The notes under the pieces: generated by a model | Databases searched by the model: none | Seen by the model: the letters and a program-made list of their open reading frames with translations, nothing else | What the model was told of the DNA's origin: nothing | Program-made: the position numbers and the translations under genes | NCBI GenBank assembly: GCA_007116635.1 | Contig: SKIB01000004.1 | Span: 1-62,702, forward strand | DNA length: 62,702 nucleotides | Direction of reading: 5' to 3' | Source: Saccharospirillaceae bacterium | Lineage (GTDB): Bacteria; Pseudomonadota; Gammaproteobacteria; Pseudomonadales; Natronospirillaceae | In this document: positions 16,489 to 24,808 of the stretch, one piece after another | How positions within the stretch are numbered: position 1 is the stretch's first letter | Layout of the letters: the number at the start of each line of letters is the position of its first letter

Positions 16489-17879
16489 TGACCTCGAGTG
16501 CTAAGCCTTTGTTGTGCGGCAATGCAGGCCTTGGCAACCTGACTTGGCGCTGTGCCTCCCAGATGGTCACGAGCTTTGACCGAACCCTCCAGGGTTAGCA
16601 CATCAAATACCTCGGCACCAATCTCTGGGTAGAACTGCTGCAGTTCAGCAAGGCTTAGCTCTGATAGGTCTTTCTGTTGCTCAATGCCATAGGCCACCGA
16701 TTTACCAACCACCTCATGGGCATCGCGGAAGGGCAGGCCAAGGCGAACCAGATAGTCGGCCAGATCCGTTGCTGTGCTGTAGCCTTTGAAGGCGGCTGCT
16801 CTCATATTGTCGATCTTGGGCTCAATGGCGGGAATCATGGAGGCAAAAGCGGTTAAGCAGCCATGCAGGGTATCAATCAGGTCAAAGAGTGGCTCTTTGT
16901 CCTCTTGGTTGTCCTTATTGTAGGCCAAGGGCTGTGACTTCATTAGGGTTAACAGGCTAAACAGATGGCCATACACCCGGCCAGATTTACCTCGTACCAG
17001 CTCAGGCACATCGGGGTTCTTTTTTTGTGGCATGATGCTGGATCCAGTGCAGAAGCGATCGGGCAGATCAATGAAATCAAATTGGCTCGAAGTCCAAAGA
17101 ATCAGCTCTTCACTCATGCGTGATAGATGCATCATGATCAGACTGGCGCAGGCGCTCAGTTCAATGGCGAAGTCACGGTCGGAAACCGAATCCAGAGAGT
17201 TGAGGCTTGGGCTAGCAAAGCCAAGTAGTTCTGCTGTGCGCTGCCTGTTAATGGCAAAGGTGGTGCCTGCTAGGGCTGCAGAGCCCAAAGGCATGATGTT
17301 GACCCGTTTGCGGCAATCCTGCAGGCGCTCATGGTCGCGCTCCATCATCTCATTCCAAGCCAAAAGATGGTGACCAAAGGTGATGGGCTGAGCCGTTTGC
17401 AGGTGAGTAAAGCCAGGCATAATGGTGTTGCTGTGCTGGCTGGCGAGGCTGACCATGCCCTGCTGCAGTTCGGTAATTTTGCGGCTTAAGGCATCGATCT
17501 CGTCACGCACATAGAGGCGAATGTCCGTGGCGACCTGGTCGTTTCGCGAACGGCCAGTGTGTAATTTTTTACCCACAGCACCAATTTTGGCCACTAAGGC
17601 CGACTCCACATTCATGTGCACGTCTTCCAGTGCCACTGACCAGCTGAATTGATTGGTTTCGATGTCGGCTAACACCTGATCCAGACCAGAGATGATGAGT
17701 TTGGCTTCTTCGCTGCTGATGATACCCTCTTCACCCAGCATTTGGGCGTGGGCTTTGGAACCCTGAATGTCTTGGCGATACAGACGCTGATCAAAGTTGA
17801 CCGAGGCAGTGAACTCTTGAACAAATTCATCGGTGGCTTGGGTAAAGCGGCCACCCCATTGGCTATTGGTGCTGGACAT
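16485..17879 (-). CDS. argH: Argininosuccinate lyase
   Basis: ArgH splits argininosuccinate into arginine and fumarate, the last step of arginine synthesis. The 464-residue protein begins with [22 protein letters not shown]. It carries the fumarase/aspartase-superfamily signature [12 protein letters not shown] near residue 285, plus [13 protein letters not shown] and the [16 protein letters not shown] region. It is first in a two-gene unit with the cyclase-like gene. It is divergent from algZ across a 168-base gap in which no other gene is seen. Confidence 0.97.
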   Translation of the reverse strand: MSSTNSQWGGRFTQATDEFVQEFTASVNFDQRLYRQDIQGSKAHAQMLGEEGIISSEEAKLIISGLDQVLADIETNQFSWSVALEDVHMNVESALVAKIGAVGKKLHTGRSRNDQVATDIRLYVRDEIDALSRKITELQQGMVSLASQHSNTIMPGFTHLQTAQPITFGHHLLAWNEMMERDHERLQDCRKRVNIMPLGSAALAGTTFAINRQRTAELLGFASPSLNSLDSVSDRDFAIELSACASLIMMHLSRMSEELILWTSSQFDFIDLPDRFCTGSSIMPQKKNPDVPELVRGKSGRVYGHLFSLLTLMKSQPLAYNKDNQEDKEPLFDLIDTLHGCLTAFASMIPAIEPKIDNMRAAAFKGYSTATDLADYLVRLGLPFRDAHEVVGKSVAYGIEQQKDLSELSLAELQQFYPEIGAEVFDVLTLEGSVKARDHLGGTAPSQVAKACIAAQQRLSTRGQ

Positions 17880-18048
17880 GGAATTTCCTCGAGACGCAAA
17901 ATGATCCCGCCATTATAGGCAAGCTGTTGATTATAACCACCCCCTGGGCTCAGGAAAAACTGACTGGACTTGGTGACCATTTGGCGCTAGTTTGCAGTGA
18001 GTCTTTGAGCATTTTGCTTCACCTTATCATCAAAATCCTTGAGTCGCT

Positions 18049-19071
18049 ATGTCACCAGAATCACGGACGCCAACCCCGCCCTCGACCACAGCACAGTCCT
18101 TGGAATTACCGCAATGGCACCGACCGCTTTTATTTTTGATGTTGCTGTTACTAGCGCAGTTGCTGGTGTTTTTTTACGCCCTACTACAGCCTGAATTCAG
18201 TTGGTCACAGATAGGTCTTTGGTCACTGCGGCTTTACTTGCATCTGTCCATGGCTTTGGTGTTGCTGAGCCTGGTTCGTGTATGGCTGTTAGCCCTGCCT
18301 CTTGGTCGTGCTTATTTATGTTCCTGGTTGCTGGCGATACTGGCTGCAGGGCTATTGGAGTGGTTGTGGCAGAGTTGGATGGTGGCTGACTGGCCTAGCT
18401 GGTTTTGGCAGGCTCCTTTGGCCAGTGCCATTTTGTGGTTGGTGATACTGCGCATGTTCTATTTGCAGCAACTCTATCGCTGGCAGCAACATGTGCAGGC
18501 GCGTATGCAGCTGGAGATCATTAATGCCCGATTGCAGCCCCATTTTCTGTTTAATACCCTAAACTCCATTGCCGCCCTAATTGCTGATCAGCCAGCCCAG
18601 GCTGAACGAGGCATCGAACAACTGTCTTCGTTGTTGCGTGCCAGTTTGAAGGCTGAGCTGGACTTACACAGCCTGGCCAAAGAATTGGCTTTGGTCGAGG
18701 ACTATTTAGCCTTAGAAAAGTTAAGGCTAGGTGCGCGTTTGGCTTGGCATTTGGATTGTCCTGACAGCCTGCGTGAGCTGCGCATTCCTGCCATGCTGTT
18801 GCAGCCTTTGGTGGAGAATGCCATCAAATATGGCATCGCCAGCTCTGCCAAGGGCGGAAAATTGTTGCTTCTGGTTGAGCCCTCAGATGGTGGCTATCAT
18901 TTGCGATTGCGCAATCCAAAACCGGAAGTGCAAGCCCAGCAAGGCTTTGGTCTTGCCCTGAAGTTGTTGCAGCAGCGCTTGGATCTGCATTATCAGGCTA
19001 GGTCAAGCATGAGTTGGCAAGAGCATGCCGATCAGATAGAGCTGTGTTTATGGATACCGGAGGGTAAATGA
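18049..19071 (+). CDS. algZ: LytS/AlgZ-type sensor histidine kinase
   Basis: The 340-residue inner-membrane kinase has four hydrophobic segments between residues 26 and 140. A His_kinase domain follows, with the phosphoacceptor region NARLQPHFLFNTLNSIAAL (His165) and the ATP-binding N-box LLQPLVENAIKYGI near residue 250. This is the AlgZ/FimS layout: in Pseudomonas the pair controls alginate, type IV pili and twitching. No obvious sensory domain beyond the membrane region is present. It overlaps algR by four bases (ATGA). Position next to argH is the conserved Pseudomonas context. Confidence 0.9.
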   Translation: MSPESRTPTPPSTTAQSLELPQWHRPLLFLMLLLLAQLLVFFYALLQPEFSWSQIGLWSLRLYLHLSMALVLLSLVRVWLLALPLGRAYLCSWLLAILAAGLLEWLWQSWMVADWPSWFWQAPLASAILWLVILRMFYLQQLYRWQQHVQARMQLEIINARLQPHFLFNTLNSIAALIADQPAQAERGIEQLSSLLRASLKAELDLHSLAKELALVEDYLALEKLRLGARLAWHLDCPDSLRELRIPAMLLQPLVENAIKYGIASSAKGGKLLLLVEPSDGGYHLRLRNPKPEVQAQQGFGLALKLLQQRLDLHYQARSSMSWQEHADQIELCLWIPEGK

Positions 19072-19790
19072 ATCTTGTACTACTGGACGATGAGCCCTTG
19101 GCCAATGCGCGTTTGAAGCGTTTGCTGATGTTACAAGGCTTTGCTGCGGAGCAGATTCAGTGCTTTGAGGCCTTTGAGCCTGCTTGGCAGTTCATGTCCA
19201 CTCATCCGGTTATGCTGCTGTTGCTCGACATTGACATGCCGGTGCTCTCGGGCATGGAGGTCGCAAAACGCATCAGACAGCAAAGCTGGGGGCAGCAGAT
19301 GCCCATCATTTTTATTACCGCTCACCCTGAACATGCACTCAGTGCGTTTCGCGTTCGGGCCATGGATTATTTGCTCAAGCCAGTGGTAGCTCATGAGTTT
19401 GCCCAAACCCTGAGTCAGTTGTTTCACCATCGCTGGTTGCTGGTACAGCAAGCCGGTGTACAGTGGCGTTTACCCTGGCAACAAATACTGTATTTGCAAG
19501 CTCAGGATAAATTAACTCGGGTACAGTATCAGCAGCGGGAGTTTTGGCTGCCTGAGAGCTTAAAGCAAATGGAAGACCAGTTGCCTTCAGGCTGGCTTAG
19601 GGTGCATCGTGCTTATCTGGTGAATATGATGTGGGTTGATGCCTTGATCACAGCTGACAATGAGCATCATTTATTGCTTGGCGAGCAAATCAAAATACCA
19701 GTTAGCCGTAGGCTACTGGCAGCAGTAAGGGAGTATTGGGAGCTGTTTAAGCAAAAAAATGCCAGGCCGTTTCCGGACGCAGAGAGCTAA
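19068..19790 (+). CDS. algR: LytTR-type response regulator AlgR
   Basis: The 240-residue protein has an N-terminal receiver domain with the acidic pair LDDE at 6-9, phosphoacceptor Asp54 in LLLDIDMP and Lys in LLKPV. A LytTR DNA-binding domain follows (about 135-235, including LRVHRAYLVNMMWVD and KIPVSRRLLAAV). AlgR binds direct repeats and regulates surface and virulence functions in Pseudomonas; targets here are unknown. It is translationally coupled to the kinase gene. No pil or alg genes are in the window. Confidence 0.92.
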   Translation: MNLVLLDDEPLANARLKRLLMLQGFAAEQIQCFEAFEPAWQFMSTHPVMLLLLDIDMPVLSGMEVAKRIRQQSWGQQMPIIFITAHPEHALSAFRVRAMDYLLKPVVAHEFAQTLSQLFHHRWLLVQQAGVQWRLPWQQILYLQAQDKLTRVQYQQREFWLPESLKQMEDQLPSGWLRVHRAYLVNMMWVDALITADNEHHLLLGEQIKIPVSRRLLAAVREYWELFKQKNARPFPDAES

Positions 19791-19846
19791 TTTTCCAAAA
19801 GGTATAGTGAGATCGCTGTATGACGCGCTCTGTCGCTGGCATATAA

Positions 19847-19865
19847 AATCAAATACCATTTGATT
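19847..19865. repeat. AT-rich dyad between algR and thrB
   Basis: AATCAAAT-ACC-ATTTGATT is a perfect 8-bp inverted repeat with a 3-base centre, between the convergent ends of algR and thrB. The stem is AT-rich without a clean T run, so it is a weak terminator candidate or a protein-binding dyad. Confidence 0.35.
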
Positions 19866-19960
19866 CTAAAGGCTTGACGGGTGTTTTACCAATCTTTTTC
19901 TTGATTGTAATGTGAGTCAATTCATGATCTACGCTTTTAGCTAGGCTTTGCTGGCGCCCT

Positions 19961-20869
19961 TTAGCCTGAGGGTCGCCTAACTTGAAGTATTTCAAGCTGC
20001 TGTTCAAGTTTGTTGGCTAACTCACTGCTGGGTTTGGCCATATTGCGTAGCCCCTGATGATAAAGTTGTTCATTAGTTTTGCGCTTTAACCAAAAACCTA
20101 GCATGGCAAATACCTTAGCCATGGGGATGGCATCAAGCTCGAGATCGCTCAGGGCGCGTTCTTGTTGATAGGCTATTAGCATCTGTTGTTCCAATTCAGC
20201 CTCACCTTGACACCAATCGTCCAAACAGATCGCCAAGTCCATGATAAAGGGCTGATGACAGGCAAAAAACCAATCCAGAACACCTGAAAGCTGCTTGCCA
20301 TTAAAGAGTGCGTTGTCACGAAACAGGTCGGCGTGAGTCAAGCCACTGGGTAAGTCCAGCTGACAAAACTGCTCACTGATCTGAATGGCTTGTTGATAAA
20401 GAGGGATGTTCTGGGCCCAGTTCTGTTTTTGGCACCAAGCCAGGTGGTACTGTGGTTTGCGCTTGCTAATTAGCGGTCCCTGTCGGTGCAGCTGACCTAA
20501 AAAGGTGCCGATGGCCTGAGCATGAGCGGGCTTGACCTCGGTAAGATGTCGGCCGTTGACTCGGCTCATGATCGTGGCCGGTTTGCCTGCAACCTGTTGA
20601 CAGAGTCGTCCTTGTTGGCAGGCCCAAACCTGGGGCACGGCGAAGCCAGCGGCAAACAAGCGCTGGTATAGGGTCAGATACCATTCCAGTTCTCGGCTAT
20701 TTAGAGTCTCAAACAGGGTAAGTACTAAGGAATGCTTGGCGGTCTGAACAAAAAAGTTAGAATTTTCTGCGCCGCCTTCGATACCTTGATGGCTAAAGGG
20801 AGGCTTAAAGCCATAGCTTTGCAATAGGCCGTTCAAACTTTCATTATCAATAGGGGTGAACACTGCCAT
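19961..20869 (-). CDS. thrB: Homoserine kinase, phosphotransferase-fold type
   Basis: The 302-residue enzyme belongs to the aminoglycoside-phosphotransferase-fold homoserine kinases of Pseudomonas, not the GHMP type of E. coli. It begins MAVFTPIDNESLNGLL and has the GGAENSNFFV nucleotide loop, the catalytic loop GLTHADLFRDNALF and the metal-binding GVLDWFFA. It phosphorylates homoserine for threonine synthesis. ATG at 20869 matches the family start; the frame is open further upstream into the promoter region of the divergent channel gene. No thrA or thrC is adjacent. Confidence 0.92.
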   Translation of the reverse strand: MAVFTPIDNESLNGLLQSYGFKPPFSHQGIEGGAENSNFFVQTAKHSLVLTLFETLNSRELEWYLTLYQRLFAAGFAVPQVWACQQGRLCQQVAGKPATIMSRVNGRHLTEVKPAHAQAIGTFLGQLHRQGPLISKRKPQYHLAWCQKQNWAQNIPLYQQAIQISEQFCQLDLPSGLTHADLFRDNALFNGKQLSGVLDWFFACHQPFIMDLAICLDDWCQGEAELEQQMLIAYQQERALSDLELDAIPMAKVFAMLGFWLKRKTNEQLYHQGLRNMAKPSSELANKLEQQLEILQVRRPSG

Positions 20870-20967
20870 GGGTAACTCTTGTTGAGGTTTTAAGGCATCT
20901 TTCCTGTTGTTGTCACAGTGCTTGAGTATAATGCCGTACCCTGCATGGTAACGAGAGAGGTGAATCA

Positions 20968-21798
20968 ATGGCAACACTGACTGGCACAAATTGGCAAGAA
21001 AAAATAACAGCCTTGGTGGAGTCCGACATTTTTAGCCGGTCAATCACAATCTTGATCATTGTTAATGCCTTAATTCTTGGTTTGGAAACCTCAAGCAGGC
21101 TACGTGAGATAGCAGGCCCAGTGTTCTCCTTGGTTAATCAGGTCATCATTGCGGTATTTGTGTTGGAGCTCCTGTTAAAGTTGCTTTGTTATCGGCTGCG
21201 TTTTTTTGTTAATGGTTGGAATTGGTTTGACTTTGCCATTGTCGTCATTTCTGTCGTTCCTAGCCAGGGAGGTCTGGCCATTCTGCGCTCCTTGCGTTTA
21301 TTGCGAGTATTACGTTTGCTGTCCACCGTGCGCCAGCTGAGGATGCTGGTAGACTCTTTGCTAGAAGCATTACCAGGTATTGGTTGGTCAGCTGTCTTGC
21401 TTCTGATCTTTTTTTACATTTTTGGCGTGATGGGAGTGAGCCTCTTTGGTAATAGCTTTCCTGAGTGGTTCGGTACTCTAGGCGCCAGCCTATATACCCT
21501 ATTTCAAATCATGACTCTGGAGAGCTGGTCCATGGGCATTGCTCGCCCAGTCATGCAGGCCTATCCCTATGCTTGGTTGTATTTCACCCCCTTTATTTTG
21601 GTCGCTAGTTTTATGGTACTTAACCTATTTATTGCCATCATTGTCAGCGCAACTCAAGAAATCGGTTGGAAAGATGGTCCCCAGGCTCAGGAAGCTGAAC
21701 GAGCTCATCAGGAACGAGAAGAGATGTTAGAACTGATGCGCCAATTGGTGGCCAAGATTGACCATCTAGAACAGGGAAATAATAAATCCAATAAGTAA
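20968..21798 (+). CDS. Bacterial voltage-gated sodium channel, copy 1
   Basis: The 276-residue protein has the full one-domain NaV plan. S1-S3 cover about 22-98 (including GWNWFDFAIVVIS) and S4 has regularly spaced arginines in LRSLRLLRVLRLL (107-119). S5, pore helix, selectivity filter TLESWSM (183-189) and S6 ending FIAIIVSATQE follow, then a charged neck and a C-terminal heptad coiled coil (about 245-272) expected to hold the tetramer. TLESWSM is the Na+-selective filter of the NavMs subgroup. Such channels are typical of marine and alkaliphilic bacteria and are linked to motility and sodium homeostasis. A near copy follows 42 bases downstream. Confidence 0.95.
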   Translation: MATLTGTNWQEKITALVESDIFSRSITILIIVNALILGLETSSRLREIAGPVFSLVNQVIIAVFVLELLLKLLCYRLRFFVNGWNWFDFAIVVISVVPSQGGLAILRSLRLLRVLRLLSTVRQLRMLVDSLLEALPGIGWSAVLLLIFFYIFGVMGVSLFGNSFPEWFGTLGASLYTLFQIMTLESWSMGIARPVMQAYPYAWLYFTPFILVASFMVLNLFIAIIVSATQEIGWKDGPQAQEAERAHQEREEMLELMRQLVAKIDHLEQGNNKSNK

Positions 21799-21840
21799 TA
21801 AGGGCTTTGTAGGCCCCTGGGTTAAAATTTTGGAGGTAAC

Positions 21841-22656
21841 ATGCAGCAAAAATCTTTGGCATTAAGAACTAGGGTGCAGCACTGGGTTGAATCCTTATGG
21901 TTTGTACGTTTCATAACTGTGCTGATTGTGGTCAACGCCATTATTCTCGGGCTTGAAACCTCGGTTACGCTTAAAGCCATGGCTGGTAGTTGGTTCTTTT
22001 GGATCAATAAAACCATCATCGCGGTCTTTGTCATTGAAGTTGTATTAAAGTTGTTCTGTTATCGCCTGAGTTTCTTCCGCGCCGGTTGGAACTGGTTTGA
22101 CCTGATCATCGTTATCCTTTCTTTGTTACCCACTCAGGGCGCCATACTAAGGTCCTTGCGGTTGTTGCGGGTGCTGCGTTTACTCTCTACCGTGCGTCAA
22201 TTGCGCATGCTAGTGGATTCCTTACTTGAGGCCTTGCCGGGTATAGGCTGGTCAGCAGTCTTGTTGCTGATTTTCTTTTACATTTTTGGCGTGATGGGCG
22301 TGGAGCTCTTTGGCAGCAGTTTTCCCGAGTGGTTTGGCACTCTGGGAGCCAGTCTCTACACTCTGTTCCAAATTATGACCTTGGAAAGCTGGTCCATGGG
22401 CATTGCCCGACCGGTAATGGAAGTCTATCCCTATGCCTGGTTGTTCTTTACGCCCTTTATTTTAGTAGCCAGCTTTATGGTATTGAATTTGTTCATTGCT
22501 ATCATAGTCAGTGCTACTCAGGAGATTGGCTGGAAAGAAGGGCCGCAAGCCGCCGAGGCTAAGCTTGCACACCAAGAGAGGGAAGAAATGCTGCAATTGA
22601 TGCGTCAGATGGCTCAGCAAATAAATGACCTAGAGCGTCAGCTACGAGAGCGCTAA
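21841..22656 (+). CDS. Bacterial voltage-gated sodium channel, copy 2
   Basis: This 271-residue paralogue is co-directional with copy 1, has its own GGAGGTAAC ribosome binding site and is probably co-transcribed. Filter TLESWSM is at 180-186. From the start of S4 to the end of S6 I count five differences in about 130 residues. The S1-S3 part and N-terminus are much more divergent (for example SFFRAGWNWFDLIIVILSLLP against RFFVNGWNWFDFAIVVISVVP). Synonymous codons in the conserved part differ widely, so the duplication is old and the pore is held constant by selection. The C-terminal coiled coil (to NDLERQLRER) is also kept. Confidence 0.95.
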   Translation: MQQKSLALRTRVQHWVESLWFVRFITVLIVVNAIILGLETSVTLKAMAGSWFFWINKTIIAVFVIEVVLKLFCYRLSFFRAGWNWFDLIIVILSLLPTQGAILRSLRLLRVLRLLSTVRQLRMLVDSLLEALPGIGWSAVLLLIFFYIFGVMGVELFGSSFPEWFGTLGASLYTLFQIMTLESWSMGIARPVMEVYPYAWLFFTPFILVASFMVLNLFIAIIVSATQEIGWKEGPQAAEAKLAHQEREEMLQLMRQMAQQINDLERQLRER

Positions 22657-22719
22657 TGTGCCTGTTGTTCCAGTTAGGATAAAGGCCATTGATGCTCGCC
22701 GGCGCTGACGCAAGGTTTG

Positions 22720-24237
22720 CTAGAGTGCAATATCTGGACTGATTTGCAATGCAATCTGAGGTGCTAGCCATTTCTGTTCTTGGTGTAAATCGGCCGCAAG
22801 TAAGGGGTGTTGTTGCAAATACCCTTCACTAAAAATAAGTTGTAAATGATCCTCATGGGCAACCAATAGGGGGCGATGTCGATCTTCTGGTTTGCGGGCA
22901 CGATTGAGAAGGATGGCCAGTCTCAACAGCACGGTTAAGCGCATTAATCCTAGAGCGTTATCTACCTTGAAGTATTTACTACTGAAACTCTTACGGCTAG
23001 CAAGTAGGATGCTAGACATTTGGCCTTGCTCAGCACTTGAAAAGCCGGCCAAATCACTATTAGCCACAATGTATGCGCTGTGTTTGTGAAATTGATGATG
23101 GCTAATGTCGAGGCCAATTTCGAATAGTTGACAGGCCCAGTCAAGCCACTGTTCAGCCTCTCCTTGGAGCTGCCAGTTTTCTGCAACCTGGGCCAGCAGG
23201 AACTGGCTGCATTGTTGTACTCGGGTTGCCTGTTCCTGATCTACATGGAAGCGCTGACAAAGCCGACTAACACTTTGCTGGCGGATGTCTTGGCCGCTTA
23301 AGCGGCCAATAAAATCGTATATTAAGCCTTCTCTTAATGCATAAGGAGAGGGGTACAGTCGCTCTATCTTTAGGGCATCAAAGATGGCTTTAACCACCAT
23401 TACGCCACCAAAGAAGACTGGTAAGCGGTCGCTGCTCAGTGATTTAAGGCTGAGCTTTTCAAATTGTCCCTTTTCCAAGCCATGTTCAATGATGCGTTCA
23501 AGTCCAAGGGGAGTAATGCACTCTTCGTCTGCCCAGCCATTCTCCGCTATCACTTTGGCTACAGATTTCATGGTACCACTGGCACCAAGACTGTGATCCC
23601 AGCCTTGGTTGATTAGCTCTGGAATCAGGGGTTCTAGCTGCTGGCGGCAGTAGGTCAGTGCGGCACGAATATTTTTATTGTTAATACTGCCAAGAGCGAA
23701 AAACTTTTTGCTGATACTCACGCAGCCCATGGATAAGGATTCTTTAAAGCCATCTTCCAGTTCGTTGCCAAGAATAAGCTCGGTTGAGCCGCCACCGATG
23801 TCGATGACTAAGCGCTGGCCGGCAAAGCCAGCCAGACCATGGGTAACACCAAGGTATACTAGGCGTGCTTCTTCTGTTCCTGAAATAATCTCGATATTAA
23901 AGCCGAGGCTTTGCTCTGCTAGGCTAAGAAAAGCGCCTTGATCCTCAATGGCTCTTAGGGTTTTTGTTCCCACGGCCCGCACTGCGGTGGCAGGAAAGCC
24001 TTTTAAACGTTCACCGAAGCGCGCTAAGCAAGTCAGGGCTCGTTCTTGAGCTTCTGTACTTAGTTGGCCATCCTCCTGTAAGCCAAAACCGAGGCGGACG
24101 GGTTCTTTTAGGCGGTCAACAATACGCAGCCCTTCATTATCTAGCTGGGCAATGATCATGTGAAAACTATTTGATCCTAGATCAAGGGCAGCAATTCGGT
24201 CTGGTGTCTTGCTAAACAGCTCAGATAAAAGGAACAT
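22720..24237 (-). CDS. ppx: Exopolyphosphatase, Ppx/GppA family
   Basis: The 505-residue protein has the sugar-kinase/HSP70-fold phosphate loop RIAALDLGSNSFHMII and the second loop IDIGGGSTELILG. A C-terminal HD-like helical domain matches E. coli Ppx in length (GppA is similar but slightly shorter). Ppx removes phosphate from polyphosphate chains. ATG at 24237 has GGAGAAG at good spacing; a TTG four codons upstream is less likely. No ppk is adjacent. It is divergent from dtd by 40 bases. Confidence 0.92.
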   Translation of the reverse strand: MFLLSELFSKTPDRIAALDLGSNSFHMIIAQLDNEGLRIVDRLKEPVRLGFGLQEDGQLSTEAQERALTCLARFGERLKGFPATAVRAVGTKTLRAIEDQGAFLSLAEQSLGFNIEIISGTEEARLVYLGVTHGLAGFAGQRLVIDIGGGSTELILGNELEDGFKESLSMGCVSISKKFFALGSINNKNIRAALTYCRQQLEPLIPELINQGWDHSLGASGTMKSVAKVIAENGWADEECITPLGLERIIEHGLEKGQFEKLSLKSLSSDRLPVFFGGVMVVKAIFDALKIERLYPSPYALREGLIYDFIGRLSGQDIRQQSVSRLCQRFHVDQEQATRVQQCSQFLLAQVAENWQLQGEAEQWLDWACQLFEIGLDISHHQFHKHSAYIVANSDLAGFSSAEQGQMSSILLASRKSFSSKYFKVDNALGLMRLTVLLRLAILLNRARKPEDRHRPLLVAHEDHLQLIFSEGYLQQHPLLAADLHQEQKWLAPQIALQISPDIAL

Positions 24238-24277
24238 GCTCTTCTCCAACTTTTAATCACATACTTTCAGGGGCAAG

Positions 24278-24718
24278 ATGAAAGCACTGATTCAACGAGT
24301 TCGTTATGCCAGGGTTGAGGTCGACCAACACTTGATTGGCCAAATCGACCAGGGCATTCTGGTTTTCTTGGGTGTTGAGCAACAGGATAGCAAAGAAACG
24401 GTGACAAAAATGTCACAGAAGTTGCTTAATTATCGAATTTTTTCCGATAGTCAGGGCAAGATGAATCTTTCACTGACTGATATTGGCGGTGGTCTGCTGC
24501 TGGTCAGCCAATTCACTCTGGCAGCTGACACCCAATCGGGGTTGCGCCCTAGCTTCAGCAAGGCTGCTGCACCCGCTCTGGCTGAGGAACTGTATGAGCT
24601 GATGTTGCATGAGTTGCGGCGTAGCCATCAGGGGCAACTGGCCAGTGGTCAATTTGCCGCTGACATGCAAATCAGCTTGCAGAACGATGGTCCTGTGACC
24701 TTTTTGTTACAATGCTAA
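24278..24718 (+). CDS. dtd: D-aminoacyl-tRNA deacylase
   Basis: Dtd removes D-amino acids mistakenly charged to tRNA. The 146-residue protein begins MKALIQRVRYARVEVD. It carries both active-site signatures, LLLVSQFTLAADTQSGLRPSF and the C-terminal NDGPVTFLLQ with its Gly-Pro pair. Length matches the family (145 residues in E. coli). It is convergent with the mechanosensitive channel gene. Confidence 0.96.
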   Translation: MKALIQRVRYARVEVDQHLIGQIDQGILVFLGVEQQDSKETVTKMSQKLLNYRIFSDSQGKMNLSLTDIGGGLLLVSQFTLAADTQSGLRPSFSKAAAPALAEELYELMLHELRRSHQGQLASGQFAADMQISLQNDGPVTFLLQC

Positions 24719-24808
24719 TCAGTTGCCTGTACAGCCTAAAGCTATAACTACCAGTCTATGGTTATGCGTTCTGGCTGCCACTTCTAGTAAAGTATGAAAT
24801 CTGGCTAG

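Noticed and set aside
21841-22656. Second sodium channel as a recent duplication, assembly artefact or pseudogene
   Set aside because: Synonymous sites differ widely, the N-terminal half is divergent, the frame is complete and it has its own ribosome site.
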